Part shown: piece after piece, positions 35,849 to 47,479 of the stretch
How the letters are laid out: every line of letters starts with the position of its first letter
How positions within the stretch are numbered: the first letter of the stretch is position 1
Assembly (NCBI RefSeq): GCF_002288925.2
Contig: NW_022098036.1
Span: 42,517,148-42,581,147, forward strand
DNA: 64,000 nucleotides
Direction: 5' to 3'
DNA from: Delphinapterus leucas
Lineage: Eukaryota; Chordata; Mammalia; Artiodactyla; Monodontidae
The notes under the pieces: generated by a model
Seen by the model: the letters and a program-made list of their open reading frames with translations, nothing else
Told to the model about the DNA's origin: nothing
The model's database searches: none
Translations under genes and position numbers: made by a program

Positions 35849-38800
35849 CTAGATCCGTCCACGTCTCACCAAATGACCCATTTTCGTTCCTTTTATGGTT
35901 GAGTAATATTCCATTGTATATATGTACCACATCTTCTTTATCCATTCATCTGTCGATGGGCATTTAGGTTGCTTCCATGACCTGGCTATTGTAAATAGTG
36001 CTGCAATGAACATTGGGGTGCATCTGTCTTTTTGAATTACGGTTATCTCTGGGTTTATGTCCAGTAGTGGGATTGCTGGATTGTACAGTAATTCTATTTT
36101 TAGTTTTTTAAGGAAGCTCCATACTGTTCTCCACAGTGGCTGTATCAATTTACATTCCCATCAACAGGACAAGAGGGTTCCCTTTTCTCCACACCCTCTC
36201 CAGCATTTGTTGTTTGTAGATGTTCTGATGAAGCCCATTCTAACTGGTGTGAGGTGATACCTCATTGTAGTTTTGATTTGCATTTCTCTAATAATTAGTG
36301 AAGTTGAGCAGCTTTTCTTGTGCTTCCTGGTCATCTGTATGTCTTCTTTGGAGAAATGTCTATTTAGGTCTTCTGCCCATTTTTGGATGGGGTTGTTTGC
36401 TTTTTTAATATTGAACTGCATGAGCTGTTTATATATTTTGGAGATTAATCCTTTGTCGATTCATTTGCAAATATTTTCTCCCATTCTGAGGGTTGTCTTT
36501 CTGCCTTGTTTATGGCTTCCTTTGCTGTGCAAAAGCTTTTAAGGTTCATTAGGTTCCATTTGTTTATTTTTGTTTTTATTTCCATTACTCTAGGAGGTGG
36601 ATCAAAAAATATCTTGCTGTGATTTATGTCAAAGAGTGTTCTTCCTGTGTTTTCCTCTAAGAGTTTTAGTGTCCAGTCTTACATTTAGGTCTCTAATCCA
36701 TTTTGAGTTTATTTTTGTGTATGGTGTTAGGGAGTGTTCTAATTTCATTCTTTTTTTGTTTTTGCAGTATGCAGGCCTCTCACTGTTGTGGCCTCTCCCA
36801 TTGCAGAGCACAGGCTCCGGATGCGCAGGCTCAGTGGCCATGGCTCATGGGCCTAGCCGTTCCGTGGCATTTGGGATCTTCCCAGACCGGGGCACGAACC
36901 TGTGTCCCCTGCATCGGCAGGCAGACTCTCAACCACTGCACCACCAGGGAAGCCCTCTAATTTCATTCTTTTACATGTAGCTGTCCAGTTTTCCCAGCAC
37001 CACTTATTGAAGAGACTGTCTTTTCTCCATTGTATATGTTTAGATTAGTTGACCATAGGTGCGTGGGTTTATCTCTGGGCTTTCTATCTTGTTCCATTGA
37101 TCTATGTTTTTTCTTTTTGTGCCAGTACCATATTGTCTTGATTACTGTAGCTTTGTAGTATAGTCTGAAGTCAGGCAGTCTGATTCCTCCAACTCCGTTT
37201 TTTTCCCTCAAGACTGCTTTGGCTATTCAGGATCTTTTGTGTCTCCATACAAATTTTAAGATTTTTTCTTCTAGTTCCGTAAAAAGTGCCATTGGTAATT
37301 TGATAGGAATTGCATTGAATCTGTAGATTGCTTTGGGTAATATAGTCATTCTCACAATATTGATTCTTCCAATCCAAGAACATGGTATATCTCTCCATCT
37401 GTTGGTATCATCTTTAATTTCTTTCATCAGTGTCTTATAGTTTTCTGCATAGAGGTCTTTTATTTCCCTAGGTAGATTTATTCCTAGGTATTTTGTGCTT
37501 TTTGTTGCAATGGTAAATGGGAGTGTTTTCATAATTTCTCTTTCAGATTTTTCATCATTAGTGTATAGGAATGCAAGAGATTTCTGTGCATTAATTTTGT
37601 ATCTTGCAACTTTACCAAATTCATTGATTAGCTCTAGTAGTTTTCTGGTGGCATCTTTAGGATTCTCTATGTATAGTATCATGTCATCTGCAAATAGTGA
37701 CAGTTTGACTTCTTCTTTTCCAATTTGTATTCCTTTTATTTCTTTTTCTTCTCTGATTGCCATGGCTAGGACTTCCAAAACCATGTTGAATAATAGTGGT
37801 GAGAGTGGACATCCTTGTGTTGTTCCTGATCTTAGAGGAAATGTTTTCAGTTTTTCACCATTGAGAATGATGTTTGCTGTGGGTTTGTCATATATTGCCT
37901 TTATTATGTTGAGATAGGTTCCCTCTATGCCCACTTTCTGGAGAGTGTTTATCATAAATGGGTGTTGAATTTTGTCAAAAGCTTTTTCTGCATCTATTGA
38001 GATGATCATATGGTTTTTCTTCTTCAATTTGTTAATATGGTGTATCACATTGATTGATTTGCATATAATGAAGAATCCTTGTATTCCTGGGATAAATCAC
38101 ACTTGATCATGGTGTATGATCCTTTTAATGTGTTGTTGGATTCTGTTTGCTAGGATTTTGTTGAGGATTTTTTCATCTATATTCATCAGTGATATTGGTC
38201 TGTAATTTTCTTTTTTTGTAGGGTCTTTGTCTGGTTTTGGTATCAGGGTGATGGTGGCCTCACAGAATGAGTTTGGAAGTGTTCCTTCCTCTGCAATTTT
38301 TTGGAAGAGTTTGAGAAGGATGGGTGTTAGCTCTTCTCTAAATGTTTGATAGAATTCACCTGTGAAGCCTGGACTTTTGTTTGTTGGAAGATTTTTAATC
38401 ACAGTTTCAGTTTCATTACTTGTGATTGGTCTGTTCATATTTTCTATTTCTTCCTGGTTCAGTCTTGGAAGGTTATACCTTTCTAAGAATTTGTCCATTT
38501 CTTGCAGGTTGTCCATTTTATTGGCATAGAGTTGCTGGTAGTAGTCTCAGGATGCTTTGTATTTCTGTGGTGTCTGTTGTCACTTCTACTTTTTCATTTC
38601 TAACTTTATTGATTTGAGTCCTCTCCCTCTTTTTCTTGATGAGTCTGGCTAATGGTTTATCAATTTCGTTTATCTTCTCAAAGAACCAGCTTTTAGTTTT
38701 ATTGATCTTTGCTATTGTTTTCTTTGTTTCTATTTATTTCTGCTCTGATCTTTATGATTTCTTTCCTTCTGCTAACTTTGGGTTTTGTTTGTTCTTCTTT

Positions 38801-39800
38801 CTCTAGTTCCTTTTGGTGTTAGGTTAGATTGTTTATTTGAGATTTTTCTTGTTTCTTGAGGTAGGCTTGTATAGCTATAAACTTCCCTCTTAGAACTGCT
38901 TTTGCTGGATCCCATAGGTTTTGGATTGTCGTGTATTCATTGTCATTTGTCTCTAGGTATTTTCTGATTTCCTCTTTGATTTCTTCTGTGATCTCTTGGT
39001 TATTTAGTAACGTATTATTTAGCCTCCATGTGTTTGTGATTTTTACATTTTTTCCCTGTAATTGATTTCTAATCTCATAGCATTGTGGTCAGCAAAAATG
39101 CTTGATATGATTTCAATTTTCTTAAATTTACTGAAGCTTGATTTGTGACCCAAGATGTGATCTATTCTGAAGAATGTTCCATGCGCACTTGAGAAGAAAG
39201 TGTAATCTGCTGTTTTTGGATGGAATGTCCTATAAATATCAATTAAATCTGTCTGGTCTATTGTGTCATTTCAAGCTTCTGTTTCCTTTTTTATTTTCGT
39301 TTTGGATGATCTGTCCATGGGCGTAAGTGAGGTATTAAAGTCCCCCACTATTATTGTGTTACTGTCAATTTCCTCTTTTATAGCTGTTAGCAGTTGACTT
39401 ATGTATTGCGGTGATCCTATGTTGGGTGTATATATATTTATAATTGTTATATATTCTTCTTGGATTGATCCCTTGATCATTATGTAGTGTCCTTCCTTGT
39501 CTCTTGTAACATTCTTTATTTTATTTTATTATTTTATTTTTTTAACATTCTTTATTTTAAAGTCTATTTTATCTGATATGAGTATTGCTACTCCAGCTTT
39601 CTTTTGATTTCCATTTCCATGGAATATCTTTTTCCATCCCCTCACTTTCAGTCTGTATGTGTCCCTAGATATGAAGTGGGTCTCTTGTAAACAGCATATA
39701 TATGGGTCTTGTTTTTGTATCCATTCAGCAAGCCTGTGTCTTTTGGTTGGAGCATTTAATCCATTCACCTTTAAGGTAATTATCGATACTGTTTGTTCCT
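35849..39800 (-). pseudogene. L1 ORF2 (endonuclease-reverse transcriptase), broken
   Basis: ORF2 of L1 encodes an APE-type endonuclease, a reverse transcriptase and a C-terminal zinc-finger domain that copy L1 RNA at nicked target DNA. Pieces appear in order on the minus strand. Endonuclease: 39529-39768 (CLQETHF catalytic-Glu region, ISDKI) and 39271-39480 (IIVGDFNTSLT). Linker: 38097-38516 ([13 protein letters not shown]). RT: 37227-38048, still open for 273 codons, with [30 protein letters not shown] and the catalytic [14 protein letters not shown]-terminal end: 35849-36421 (TMEYYSTIKG). Frameshifts, stops and a SINE at 36754-36955 break it. Confidence 0.92.
36754..36955 (-). mobile_element. 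CHR-2-type SINE, short form, nested in L1 ORF2
   Basis: Minus-strand short CHR copy with a perfect 16-bp duplication TCTAATTTCATTCTTT (36738-36753 and 36956-36971) of L1 sequence. It has more CpG decay (TG/CA) than the copies at 10118 and 49655. Confidence 0.96.
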
Positions 39801-39844
39801 ATTACCACTTTCTTAATTGTTTTGGGTTTGTTTTTGTAGGTCCT

Positions 39845-40954
39845 TTTCTTGTACTGTTTTTCCCACTTAGAGAAGTTCCTTTCTCTTAGCTTTTGCCTGT
39901 CTGTAAAGCTTTTTTTTTTTTTTTTTTTTTTTTATTTTCCGGGCCCCTCCCTGCCATGGCCTCTCCCATTGCAGAGCACAGCCTCTGGACGCGCAGGCCC
40001 AGCGGCCATGGCTCATGGGCCCAGCCACTCTGCGGCCTGTGGGATCTTCCCGGACCGGGGCACGAACCCACGTCCCCTGCATCGGCAGGCAGACTCTCAA
40101 CCACTGCACCACCAGGGAAGCCCAAAGGTTTTGATTTCTCCATCAAATCTGAATGAGATCCTTGCCAGGTAGAGTAATCTTGGTTGTAGTTTCTTCCCTT
40201 TCATCACTTTAAGTGTATCATGCCACTCCCTTCTGGCTTGTAGAGTTTGTGCTGAGAAATCAGCTGTTAACCTTATGGGAGTTCCCTTGTATGTTATTTG
40301 TCGTTTTTCCCTTGCTGCTTTCAGTAATTTTTCTTTGTCTTTAATTTTTGCAAGTTTGATTACTATGTGTCTCGGCATGTTTCTCCTTGGGTTTATCCTG
40401 TATGGGACTCACTGTGCTTCCTGGACTTGGGTGGCTCTTTCCTTTCCTATGTTAGGGAAATTTTCGACTATAAGCTCTTCAAATATTTTCTGTTGTCCTT
40501 TCTGTCTCTCTTCTCCTTCTGGGACCCCTATAATATGAATGTTGTTGCATTTAATGTTGTCCCAGAGGTCTCTTAGGCTGTCTTCATTTGTTTTCATTCT
40601 TTTTTCTTTAGTCTGTTCTGCAGCAGTGAATTCCAGCATTCTGTATTCCAGGTCACTTATCCATTATTCTGCCTCAGTTATTCTTCTATTGATTCCTTCT
40701 AGTATAGTTTTAATGTCAGTTATTGTATTGTTCATCTCTCTTTGTTTGTTCTTTAATTCTTCTAGGTCTTTGTTAAACATTTCTTTCATCTTCTCGATCT
40801 TTGCCTCCATTCTTTTTCCAAGGTCCTGGATCATCTTCACTATCATTATTCTGAATTCTTTTTCTGGAAGGTTGTCTATCTTCACTTCATTTAGTTGTTT
40901 TTCTTGGGTTTTATCTTGTTTCTTCATCTAGTACATAGCCCTCTGCATTTTCAT
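39845..40954 (-). pseudogene. L1 ORF1 (RNA-binding chaperone), broken
   Basis: ORF1 makes a trimeric RNA-binding protein with a coiled coil, an RRM and a C-terminal domain. On the minus strand the predicted start is at 40954-40952, and a TAG stop at 40930-40928 ends it after eight codons; the family has a Gln codon there. An in-frame Met follows at once. 40664-40927 encodes the coiled coil (KMEAKIEKM-type heptads), 40409-40639 the RRM part (IHIIGVPEGEE) and 40097-40378 the C-terminal part (MPRHIVIKLAKIKDKEKLL; ADFSAQTLQARREWHD). A SINE (39910-40124) splits the last part. Confidence 0.88.
39910..40124 (-). mobile_element. CHR-2-type SINE, short form, nested in L1 ORF1
   Basis: Minus-strand short CHR copy with a long A tail (T run at about 39910-39933). 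Flanked by an imperfect duplication, AAAG(C/G)TTTT, and removing it rejoins the end of L1 ORF1. The unit differs from the others: it has lost the CTCTCACTGTTG part and reads GGGCCCCTCCCTGCCATGG. Confidence 0.93.
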
Positions 40955-41189
40955 CTTGTCTATCTTTCTTTGAATGTGGTTTTTGTTCCACAGGCTGCAG
41001 GTTTGTAGTTCTTCTTGTTTCTCATACTCACTGTCTTAATGCCAAGCATCACTTAGCACCCCAACAGTCAGCATCACCCTACTGCTCTCTGCACTTACAC
41101 CCAGTATGCAGTCCTTCATCTCTACCATATCACCACTCCATTACCACCATAACATATCATCTTGCTCCTGGACTTTCCCAGGGTCCACA

Positions 41190-41610
41190 TCCCTTCTTCG
41201 TCTACTTTCAGAGGGACCTTTTAGAAACACAAGTATAGTCATGTGTATTTCCAGGTTTAAAACACTTTGGTGGACTCCTTCTGCTTAGAAGATCAATATA
41301 AGTATTCTCAACAAGGCCCTGCAGGGTCTTGTCTCCACTTAGTTTCCAGCTTCATCCCACCACTCCTTCCCTCTCTCCTTCCAGTCCCATCCACTCTTAT
41401 TTCCAACCGGGAGTCCTTTCCATTGTGGAAGGGGCAATCACTTGTCTTCAGCAGAATAAAGTGCATTCTCTGCCCACCTTCCTTCTTCAGAGCTTCATCT
41501 TTGGATTTAATGACTATCTTATACACACAATATTATTGTACCTCAATTACCTCCATCAAGATATTCTCTTCACAGTGAAAGAAGTGAAGATATACTTTGG
41601 CATTTATGGA
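41190..41610 (+). mobile_element. L2 LINE fragment
   Basis: L2 3' order in decayed form: TTTAAAACACTTTGGTGGAC, ACAAGGCCCTGCAGGGTCTTG, AGTTTCCAGCTTCATCCC, CCACTCCTTCCCTCTCTCC and CCACCTTCCTTCTTCAGAG. The left limit may reach back to about 41080. Confidence 0.65.
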
Positions 41611-41621
41611 TTTACCGATTT

Positions 41622-42277
41622 AATCAGGTGCCCCATAATCTTCTAATATCTGATTGGTTACTCTTTTCATTTCTTTTTGTTTCATACCATTCACTATTTT
41701 CACCCATTTAAGCATCAGTAGTACAATATATTTTAATAGTTTTTAGATAAAAATTTTTACAAAATATGTTGTATTTTCTTTTGTCTCATTGATAATACTA
41801 AATATTTTCTTCATCCTCCAATATTGTCAAAATGTGCTAAAAATATTATGCTTAATTATAATTTAGCAAGGCCTTCAGACACCAGTGTGGCTCTTAGGGT
41901 TATTTTGCTCCACTCCAAATGATGCCAGAGCACAGTTTTATTCCTTTTTTCCCTATGGTCTCTTCTTTCAACAGCCATTTCTCATTACTATCAATGCATG
42001 TTTTTTCTGCTTCTAATTGGCTGCCACGTGTTTCAAGCTATTCTAAGTGAATGCAGTGTCTCAGCTTCAAAACTTTCTTATAAGTAAAATCTTACATTTT
42101 GTATCTTTTATTTGAGCTGAAAGTCTTGATTCATGTTTTTCTGGTTTCAATCTCTTTCCTGCATAACTAAATTTGTGGTAGACTCATCTTCAAATAAATC
42201 AAACATAAAATAATACTTGAATTATTGAATTAATGCAACATACAGATCTTTAAGACTGGCACAGTTTAATGATACAT
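41622..42277. other. Unique AT-rich DNA, nothing recognised
   Basis: No repeat family or exon visible. Confidence 0.5.
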
Positions 42278-42355
42278 TTGGTTGGCCAAAAAGTTCGTTC
42301 AGTTTTCCTATAATCTGCTATGGGAAAACCAGAATGAACTTTTTGGCCAATCCAA
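42278..42355. mobile_element. Mariner-type MITE (about 78 bp, palindromic)
   Basis: Inverted ends TTGGTTGGCCAAAAAGTTCG and TGAACTTTTTGGCCAATCCAA almost meet in the middle, leaving a short loop. This is the small mariner-derived element common in cetartiodactyl genomes. It can fold into a long hairpin. Confidence 0.9.
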
Positions 42356-45300
42356 TATATTTTATGTTATGGAAATCATCATAAAGTGTGATTATCTCTA
42401 AATAATTCGAATGTGTTTTCATTTGTGTATATATTTTAGAATAAAAAAAATCAAATTCCAGCCAAATCAAATGCTCTTAGTGTCCTATTTATGTCATCAT
42501 GGTGCATTTCTCTTTGTAAAATGCCATTTAACATAGTAAGATGTTTATATCGCATAACTTCCTGATGATATGAAAGAATTAAGATCGTTTTGAAGATGAT
42601 CACATGACACCCAGAGATGCCTTGTGACATTATATCTCCCTGGCTCATTGACTTGGTTTTAGAATCCTAAGCATCAGGATCTTAAGTGAGAAAATCATCT
42701 GATCATTGGTGGAGGGGTTAAGAAAATGAAGCACAGATGTTTGCACACCATGTTACTTACATCCATAGTAGCCCTAAAATTATAGGAGTGGGTACATGTG
42801 CAAAAGTGGCGAAAGAGGAGTGGTGGGGATTCTGTGTACTTGTTTTGAGGGTAGAGTAGCCACTCAGTATTCAGCATGTTTTAACTTGGTCTTGCATCCT
42901 GTCCTTTTCTTAGCCTCTCACCCTTCCTTCTTTTGTTCTCTTCTCCCCCTAATCTTCCCATCATCACTTTCCTCTTCCCCTCTATTCTTTATCAACTGTT
43001 GGCTTTCTCCAAAGTGCAAATTAATTTGTGGACAAATTATAGTTATGCTTGGAGAAAGCAGGAGAAAAATGTTTGGCTCCTTCTCCCTATCTCAAGCCCT
43101 TGTTATCCCTACTGTGGTTTAATTTCATTTCTAGGATTTGGATCAATAAATTTGTAGGAAACAAAGCCAGTTTTCTCAGTTTATTGACCTTCTGTTGAAA
43201 GCAGACACAATTTAGACAACATCTGGACAATATTTGTCAAGGCCAAGTATAACCCAAATCCAGGCCAGAGAGTGAGTTGGTGCATTTGTTAGTTAAGCCA
43301 TTTGATGTGCTTATAAATAAGATTAAAACATAAAAATAAAAAAGCCAGCTGCTTTTAGTCCCATGCTAGGCTTATTTTCAGCAAGGCATTGATATTTAGG
43401 GTGAACTGACATGCATACACCATGTTTTCTTTCTTTTTGTACCTAGAGGATGCTCTTGAACCCAAGTTTCTCCTCCTGACTAAACCACTTACTGTCTTGG
43501 ACATTGGCCAACTTTGGCAGCTGCCTTATCTCTTTCAAATGTTCACTTTCTATTTATTTACAAGGAACATTATAGATTGTCTCACTCTCAGATTGACCTG
43601 GTAGAGGTGATAAATGGAGGGCCTTCTGGCTGCATTCAATAACTTGGATTTGCTGTGGAGGGCAAATGGGAACCAAGGAACAAACGATTGGAAAGATGCA
43701 AGCATGGATTTTAAAAGGTCAGTTACGGGGAGATTGGGGTCATTTATGTACAAGGCAAACAGTGCCTGGATCTTCAAGGTGGTGCTAAGTTTATATGACA
43801 TAAGTGATGGAAAGGTAAGCATTGATCTTTGAATTTGAAGCTTTTTAATGGTAATACTATATTCAAATTCCTCATTGGTACAATTGAACTTAAAAGGCTT
43901 CTCAGTGTTATGGGCAGAGGTTGAATGGCACCTGACCTGGGGGAAAACTTGCCAGTACATTGTTCAATGCATATATTCTGTCTGTTACCTTATTTGTGAC
44001 ATTTACACCAAAATAAATATGTGAGGAAATAGTTAGACCCCAACTTCTTGTGGATATAAAGTTAACATTAGCCATAAAATGAATAACATGATACTTAAAA
44101 TCCCTTTTGTATCTTTTTGTGTTTCCTGATTTACGTTTTTTCAAAATTAGTTTAATTTGATTAGTTATTTAATTTGATTAGTTATTTAATTTCTGTATTT
44201 CTCCTAACTAGTGTATGTATGTGTGTGTATAACTTACACATACTTAACTGGACTTTGGAGAGAAGGTTCATGAAAATGCTTTCCCATCATATTCCATTGT
44301 GGCAACACACCTTGAGAAGGCACCAGATTTCTCATCTATAGAGGTGAAAGGAGAACAAAGGTTTGTTCTGAAGGGTAATTGCTGATTCCCCCTTCAGCTT
44401 GGCCAGGACGACCACTTCATCAGAGATCGCTGAAAGAGGTCAAATTTTAAAACTCATTTGCAGTTCAGTTTGAAGTCTGCTAGGTCATAATTTTAGACTA
44501 AGGCTTGCAAAGCTAACTGGCTATTAACTCCTTTGATCAGAATCTAATCAAGTGGTTGTAAAACAAAAAAACACTAAAGTTCCCAAAGGAAGGATTTGAT
44601 TATTGGGCAATGCCCTGCTGGATGACCTTTTCTTTACCTTTTCTTCTTGGCCATCTTAAATAGATACACGTTATTCTTTCAAAGTCTCCAAAGTGACTGA
44701 TTCGATTTTCATCTATTCTAAAAATATTTTCTCCCTCAGCAGAGGCCTAATTCTCATATTAATGAAGACCGCGGAATAAAATGGTATTAATCTGTTTCTT
44801 TGGGTAATTTTCTAACAGTGTGTGAGCTCTTTACAACATTTTATGAGTATAAGTACCTTTATATTTACTTCTTAAAAAGCAAATGAAAATCTATTAATGA
44901 AAAAATATGGTTAGTAAATCAGTGAAACTTCAAGAATATTCACATCCCTTTCTCAAAATCTAAAGCTGGTAAAATGTACTATAGTACAGTACTTGTGTTT
45001 CTGAAATATTATTTATGAGTCATTAAAATTCAGACTGGTAGTTTTTAAATGTCTAATTCCATGTTTCTTCTAGCCACGTTTATTGCTTATCTAAACTTCT
45101 TTTCAAATTGGTAATCTCGATTACACTTCTTTGAATTTAACTGAAGACAAAATAGCTTGCTTTTGGATGTCTCCATGTAATTACAATTTAATTTTGTCTG
45201 GTTGATATGCTAAAGATAATGGCTTCTATTTTGCAAAATGCGACCTAGCTACATGCAACACCACTGCCAGAGCCTATTTCAGATGCAGGAGCCAACTGTT

Positions 45301-45814
45301 CTCTCATTCCTGCAGAGTTCAGGCTTTCAGATTTTGGCGACATTTCCGTGCTTGAACGGAATGAAAATTTCTGTTGGTCTCTGTAAAACTCCAGCCTCCC
45401 AACTCAGTGATGTGCATTGTGGAACAGTAGCGGGCTGCTGAGCCCCTGTTGCCTGCAAAACTGGAACTGAGGCTGGTGAACATTGGACTTTTCTCCCCTT
45501 TCAGTCTCTTGTCCAATAAGGATATTGCCACTGCTCATGCCTCATCATTGCTGTAAACAAGGATTTGGGAAGGTAGTCACTTGACCGACCCTAATAAATG
45601 TTAAACATTACCAAACCGTCTCAGAGAGTAGAGTCTGAAAAGTTCCATCTTTTTCTAACCTGAGACATTCGTGGTCTTTTCTTATCATTGTCATTGTTGA
45701 TCTTATATGGCCTTTTGGTTTCTGCCATCAGGATTATCCTCATCCGTGGAGCACATAGGCATTGTATATAGATCTAGAAATCTATGATTCCGTTTGGAAG
45801 GCAGAGCAGCAGCT
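42356..45814. other. Unique DNA with a conserved-element candidate
   Basis: No gene recognised. A 17-bp tandem (TTTAATTTGATTAGTTA-type) lies at about 44150-44192. Repeat-free sequence at 44380-44830 looks like a regulatory candidate; see the findings. The open frame 43614-43832 ends near a splice-donor-like AAAGGTAAGC (43811-43820) but shows no domain. Confidence 0.45.
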
Positions 45815-45985
45815 TCTGTCAGGCAGTGCAGTGTTCTGTAGTATAATAGAAAAGGCACTATTTCTTCTTCAAGAGTTAGAAGATGCGAGTTCCAATTCGA
45901 GATCTGTCAACTGACTCTGAGGCTTTAGGCAACTGTCTTCATCTCTCTGGATATCACGTTTCCTCAATTAAATTAACTCCAAAAA
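45815..45985 (+). mobile_element. MIR SINE
   Basis: MIR order: GTGCAGTGTTCTGTAGTATAA, AGAAGATGCGAGTTCCAATTC, ACTGACTCTGAGGCTTTAGGC, CATCTCTCTGGATATCACG and TTTCCTCAATTAAATTAAC. Confidence 0.72.
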
Positions 45986-46822
45986 CCACTTCCATAAATT
46001 TGCCTGATTGATTCTGGAGACAATTAAAAATAATCTCATGCTGACTCATTTTGGAACTTTCTTATTGATTTGTTTTACCTCTCCTTTTTCCTCCTCCCCT
46101 TAATGTCTTCTTGAGGTGACTGCAAAAGAGGGAGCAACTTGGCAAAGAGAAGTTGATGAAATCAGATAATAAGAAAACCAACAAATGTATTGAAATGTTC
46201 AAGTGGACCCATTTGAAAATTTCTACTGTCTTTAGGAGAGAGTCCACTGATGTTTAAACTCATGTGCATAGATAGCAAAGAAACAGGATGATCAAAAGGT
46301 AAAATACCTTTCTCAAGATCTTAGTCAAAAATCCAGAGAGAGAACCAGACCTACAGCACAGCCCAAAAAGTGGGGGACAAATTAAAAGTCCCTTAAAATA
46401 CTATTATAAAACAAACACACCCAAAAATTGTCTAACACAGTTTTAATATCTTAAATTTATCCCATCCAACAGAAATTGCTTTAAATTTATGATTAGTTTA
46501 AGAAATAATTAACTTTGGATAATCAGTGGGGGGGGTACTTTTCTACTAATGGCCTACTTTTACACCACCCCCCAAATTTGTTTATCTTTAGTCATGTATG
46601 GACTACAATGAAAACATGAAACCTGGTTTCTTTTCATGTATACTATTTGTAACTTAATACTTAATTTTTCTATAACTGTTGAATGATTCTACTGCTTTTT
46701 CATCATTAAATTTGACAGGAGCCAAAATGATAAAAGGGCTAAAAATATGACCCATGGGATAATTGTTTTAGTCACACTAGCTTGACAAACAATATAATAA
46801 AAATCATGATTTAAAATTCAGC
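45986..46822. other. Unique AT-rich DNA, nothing recognised
   Basis: No repeat family or exon visible. A G run (GGGGGGGG, about 46527-46534) and a CCACCCCCCAAA tract are the only low-complexity parts. Confidence 0.5.
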
Positions 46823-47185
46823 ATGGAACTTGTGAAACATGTTATCAAGTACTGTATCAAATGCTTGAACATGTTTTTAATTGGCAAAACTTTAATGTCA
46901 TTAAGAGTTTTGCATATGCTTCAACTAGCTTTTGTGCAGTTGAGAAAAAAATATCAATACCCATCTGTCACTATGAGTGGAGCACATATGGTAACAGAAG
47001 ACCTTAAAATACATCAGATGTGGTTTCTATTATCCAAGTCACTTCAGCACCAAAAGGACTTCAGCCACCTTGATATAGCTTTGGCTATTAGAAGTTTAAT
47101 TTTGCCAATTAAAGTTGTTATTTTGCATGAAACTATAACAATTTTGCCTGTATTCCTCTGCTGTATTATTGACAGTCATAAATAA
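46823..47185 (+). other. Orphan 120-codon open frame, probably not a gene
   Basis: An ATG-to-stop frame of 120 codons in repeat-free AT-rich DNA. The predicted product is rich in Leu, Ile, Val, His and Lys, with no signal peptide or domain I recognise. There is no good acceptor or donor context at its ends and no polyA signal that fits. Chance and non-coding conservation are both possible explanations. Confidence 0.15.
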
Positions 47186-47479
47186 GAATTCTTAGCGTGC
47201 ATAAATCCTTCTGTTCTGATTTGAATTTCTGAATAGTAAAGGCAATGGCTCTGCTTTTAAGTAGACACCCTCTGGGTTGGTTAAGTGATCATTGTTGGCA
47301 GGGGTCCTTTGTAGATGCCTTCTGTCCTTTCTGGAACTGCCCTAGTCTGACTTCCAAAGGCAAGTGAAAGGGGAAGTTGAGTCAATATTCCAAATATTTA
47401 AAGCCCAAAATACAAATGTGCAAAAAGCAAGATTTTTCTGACATGGGAAAGGAGTTGTATAGTCAGATCTCATTCATTT

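Larger units (their letters stand above)
35541..41022 (-). mobile_element. Cetartiodactyl L1, nearly full ORF1+ORF2, 5'-truncated in the 5'UTR
   Basis: About 5.5 kb on the minus strand including two nested SINEs. In L1 direction: a short 5'UTR remnant (40955-41022), ORF1 (about 39845-40954), ORF2 (about 35849-39800) and a 3'UTR ending in a short A tail, seen as T at 35541-35547. A 10-bp target duplication CATA(T/C)TCACT (35531-35540 and 41023-41032, one mismatch) defines the ends. Both ORFs are broken, so the element is dead. It lacks the CpG-rich promoter part seen at 1-1455. CHR SINEs at 36754-36955 and 39910-40124 inserted later. Confidence 0.93.

Noticed and set aside
37227..38048. 273-codon frame with reverse-transcriptase motifs as a host gene
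   Set aside because: It is the RT part of L1 ORF2 within a defined L1 insertion (35541-41022).
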